In this document: positions 6,729 to 7,617 of the stretch, one piece after another | How the letters are laid out: the number at the start of each line of letters is the position of its first letter | How positions within the stretch are numbered: the first letter of the stretch is position 1 | Assembly: GCA_964472545.1 (NCBI GenBank) | Contig: CAYYNP010000404.1 | Location: 1-7,617, forward strand | Direction of reading: 5' to 3' | Source: CAYYNP01 sp964472545 | GTDB taxonomy: Bacteria > Planctomycetota > Planctomycetia > Pirellulales > Thermoguttaceae | Length of the DNA: 7,617 bases | Position numbers and translations under genes: made by a program | Notes under the pieces: model-generated | What the model was told of the DNA's origin: nothing | Database searches by the model: none | The model's input: the letters and a program-made list of their open reading frames with translations, nothing else

Positions 6729-7264
6729 TGTGCACCTCCCAGGCGCGTTTCTACGCACGAGCGCAACTGTTTCTTGACCCGATAGAGCGCCTTGCGGACG
6801 GCCTCCAGCGTCATTCCCACACGCTCGCCGATCTGCGTGTAGCTCAGTTCGTCTGCGAACCGCGCGTCGAGCACGCGGCGCGATCGTTTGGGTACGCGCT
6901 TCAGGCAGCCTTCCAGAGCTTCTCGCCGAGACTCCGCGTCTTCGCGGCGCCGCGCCTTGTGAAACTCCTCGAACGCCGCGTCGACCGCATCGTCCAGCAG
7001 GCGGGCTGCCAGTGTCCGCTCTCGCCCACGTTGCTGTTTTGCCCGCAGGACTTCCAGACGTACGATGGCGCGGCACCAGGCCAAGATCGACGTGCCTTCG
7101 GTGAATTGGTCGAACTTCTTCATGACCACCAGCATCGCTTCCTGCACCACGTCCTCCGCGGCCGTGTAGTTGCCCAGCAGCGCCCGGGCGTACGCCGTCA
7201 ACTCGACGCGGCACCCCATGGCTTCGCGCAGGACGCGATCTCGTTTGGCTTCGGAATCATCCAT
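6725..7264 (-). CDS. RNA polymerase sigma-70 factor, ECF subfamily (Rhodopirellula/Verrucomicrobium type)
   Basis: The 179-residue protein has the two-domain ECF layout. Region 2 (about 20-80) contains the core-binding AAEDVVQEAMLVVMKKFDQF and the -10-reading helix TSILAWCRAIVRLEVLR. A charged linker (about 82-113) follows. Region 4 (about 116-170) ends in the helix-turn-helix LSYTQIGERVGMTLEAVRKALYRVKKQL, which should contact the -35 element. Length and style match the short ECF group expanded in planctomycetes and verrucomicrobia. ATG 7264 was chosen because it begins 51 bases after the permease stop and gives a normal N-terminus; its ribosome site is weak. The stop overlaps the start of the FecR-ankyrin gene, so that protein is the probable regulator. 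I found no recognisable ECF-type promoter in the gap before it, so autoregulation is not shown; transcription may come from the permease operon. Confidence 0.94.
   Translation of the reverse strand: MDDSEAKRDRVLREAMGCRVELTAYARALLGNYTAAEDVVQEAMLVVMKKFDQFTEGTSILAWCRAIVRLEVLRAKQQRGRERTLAARLLDDAVDAAFEEFHKARRREDAESRREALEGCLKRVPKRSRRVLDARFADELSYTQIGERVGMTLEAVRKALYRVKKQLRSCVETRLGGAQ
6734..6740 (-). promoter_or_regulatory. Strong ribosome binding site of the FecR-ankyrin gene
   Basis: On the minus strand this reads GGGAGGT, five bases before ATG 6728, and lies within the last codons of the sigma-factor gene. Together with the ATGA overlap it fixes the start and points to translational coupling, which would keep the two proteins in proportion. 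Confidence 0.75.
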
Positions 7265-7315
7265 CTACAAAGAACCAGAGGTTTTCGAGAATCGTGGACA
7301 TCGCGTCTTGCCAGT

Positions 7316-7617
7316 TTATTCGTGGCGGAGTGCTTCGATCGGGTCCATATACGCGGCCTGCCGTGCCGGGTAGACGCCGAAGATCAGTCCCACGCCGAGA
7401 GAGATGAACAAGGAAAGGCCGACCGACCAGGGGGCGATTCGCGGTTCCAGCGAGTACACGATCGGCGGCAACAGGTCGGGCGACAGTTCCGTGATCCCCC
7501 AACGGATGCTGCGAAACAAGGGGCCCACGGAAAGACCGAACAACACCCCCAACAGGCCGCCGCTGGCGGTGAGCACAACCGTTTCGGTGAGGAATTGTTG
7601 GATAATGTGTTTTCGCG
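7316..7617 (-). CDS. ABC transporter permease, FtsX/MacB type, C-terminal 99 residues (5' end outside window)
   Basis: The frame is open from base 7615 to TAA at 7316-7318. It begins with RKHIIQQFLTETVVLTASGG, the usual MacB segment leading into the third transmembrane helix (about 14-33). A short periplasmic loop follows, then the last helix (about 64-83). It ends with VYPARQAAYMDPIEALRHE, the characteristic cytoplasmic tail of this family. Relatives work with a LolD/MacB-like ATPase and often a membrane-fusion protein to move lipoproteins, peptides or drugs across the envelope, by a mechanotransmission mechanism. The substrate cannot be inferred from this fragment. The ATPase gene is expected just beyond the right edge. 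The sigma-factor gene begins 51 bases downstream on the same strand, so read-through is possible. Confidence 0.92.
   Translation of the reverse strand, partial: RKHIIQQFLTETVVLTASGGLLGVLFGLSVGPLFRSIRWGITELSPDLLPPIVYSLEPRIAPWSVGLSLFISLGVGLIFGVYPARQAAYMDPIEALRHE

Noticed and set aside
7257..7301. Fourteen-codon minus-strand frame (MSTILENLWFFVDG) overlapping the sigma-factor start, a possible leader peptide
   Set aside because: It has no convincing ribosome site and could arise by chance; only the overlap with ATG 7264 is suggestive.
7265..7315. Possible ECF autoregulatory promoter before the sigma gene
   Set aside because: No GGAAC-like -35 with a spaced -10 was found on the minus strand in this 51-base gap.

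Overview
The window looks like part of a planctomycete chromosome (Pirellulales-like), probably from a GC-rich member. The evidence is the protein mix: an FGE-sulfatase-like domain protein, a WD40 fragment, an ECF sigma factor of the Rhodopirellula/Verrucomicrobium type with a FecR-type partner, a Tat-exported Gfo/Idh/MocA oxidoreductase, and a lone pseudopilin with a GFTLIE leader. All of these are typical of that phylum. This is inference from protein style; no rRNA or other marker gene is present.

Layout: the left edge (1-586) is the 3' end of a plus-strand gene for an FGE-like (SUMF1/EgtB/PvdO superfamily) domain. Everything else lies on the minus strand. Read in the direction of transcription, from right to left, it is: the C-terminus of an ABC transporter permease (FtsX/MacB type, cut by the right edge); an ECF sigma factor; a membrane FecR-like protein with C-terminal ankyrin repeats; a secreted kelch-repeat protein; a Tat-signal Gfo/Idh/MocA oxidoreductase; a PulJ/GspJ-like pseudopilin; and a short WD40-repeat remnant that converges on the FGE-like gene. 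The intact minus-strand genes are tightly packed, with gaps of 51, -4 (ATGA overlap), 56, 77 and 15 bases. Only the WD40 remnant looks decayed.

How the genes may work together: the clearest functional unit is the sigma/FecR-ankyrin pair. It is translationally coupled and probably forms a cell-surface signalling switch, with the ankyrin repeats predicted on the outer side of the inner membrane. The kelch protein, the oxidoreductase and the pseudopilin all carry export signals and follow in the same direction. They could be co-transcribed with or controlled by the sigma factor, but no promoter sequence here proves that.

I found no tRNA, rRNA, CRISPR array, insertion sequence or convincing intrinsic terminator. 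No gene-free stretch exceeds 300 bases. Nothing here amounts to a clearly new defence or mobile system. The most distinctive item is the FecR-ankyrin fusion.
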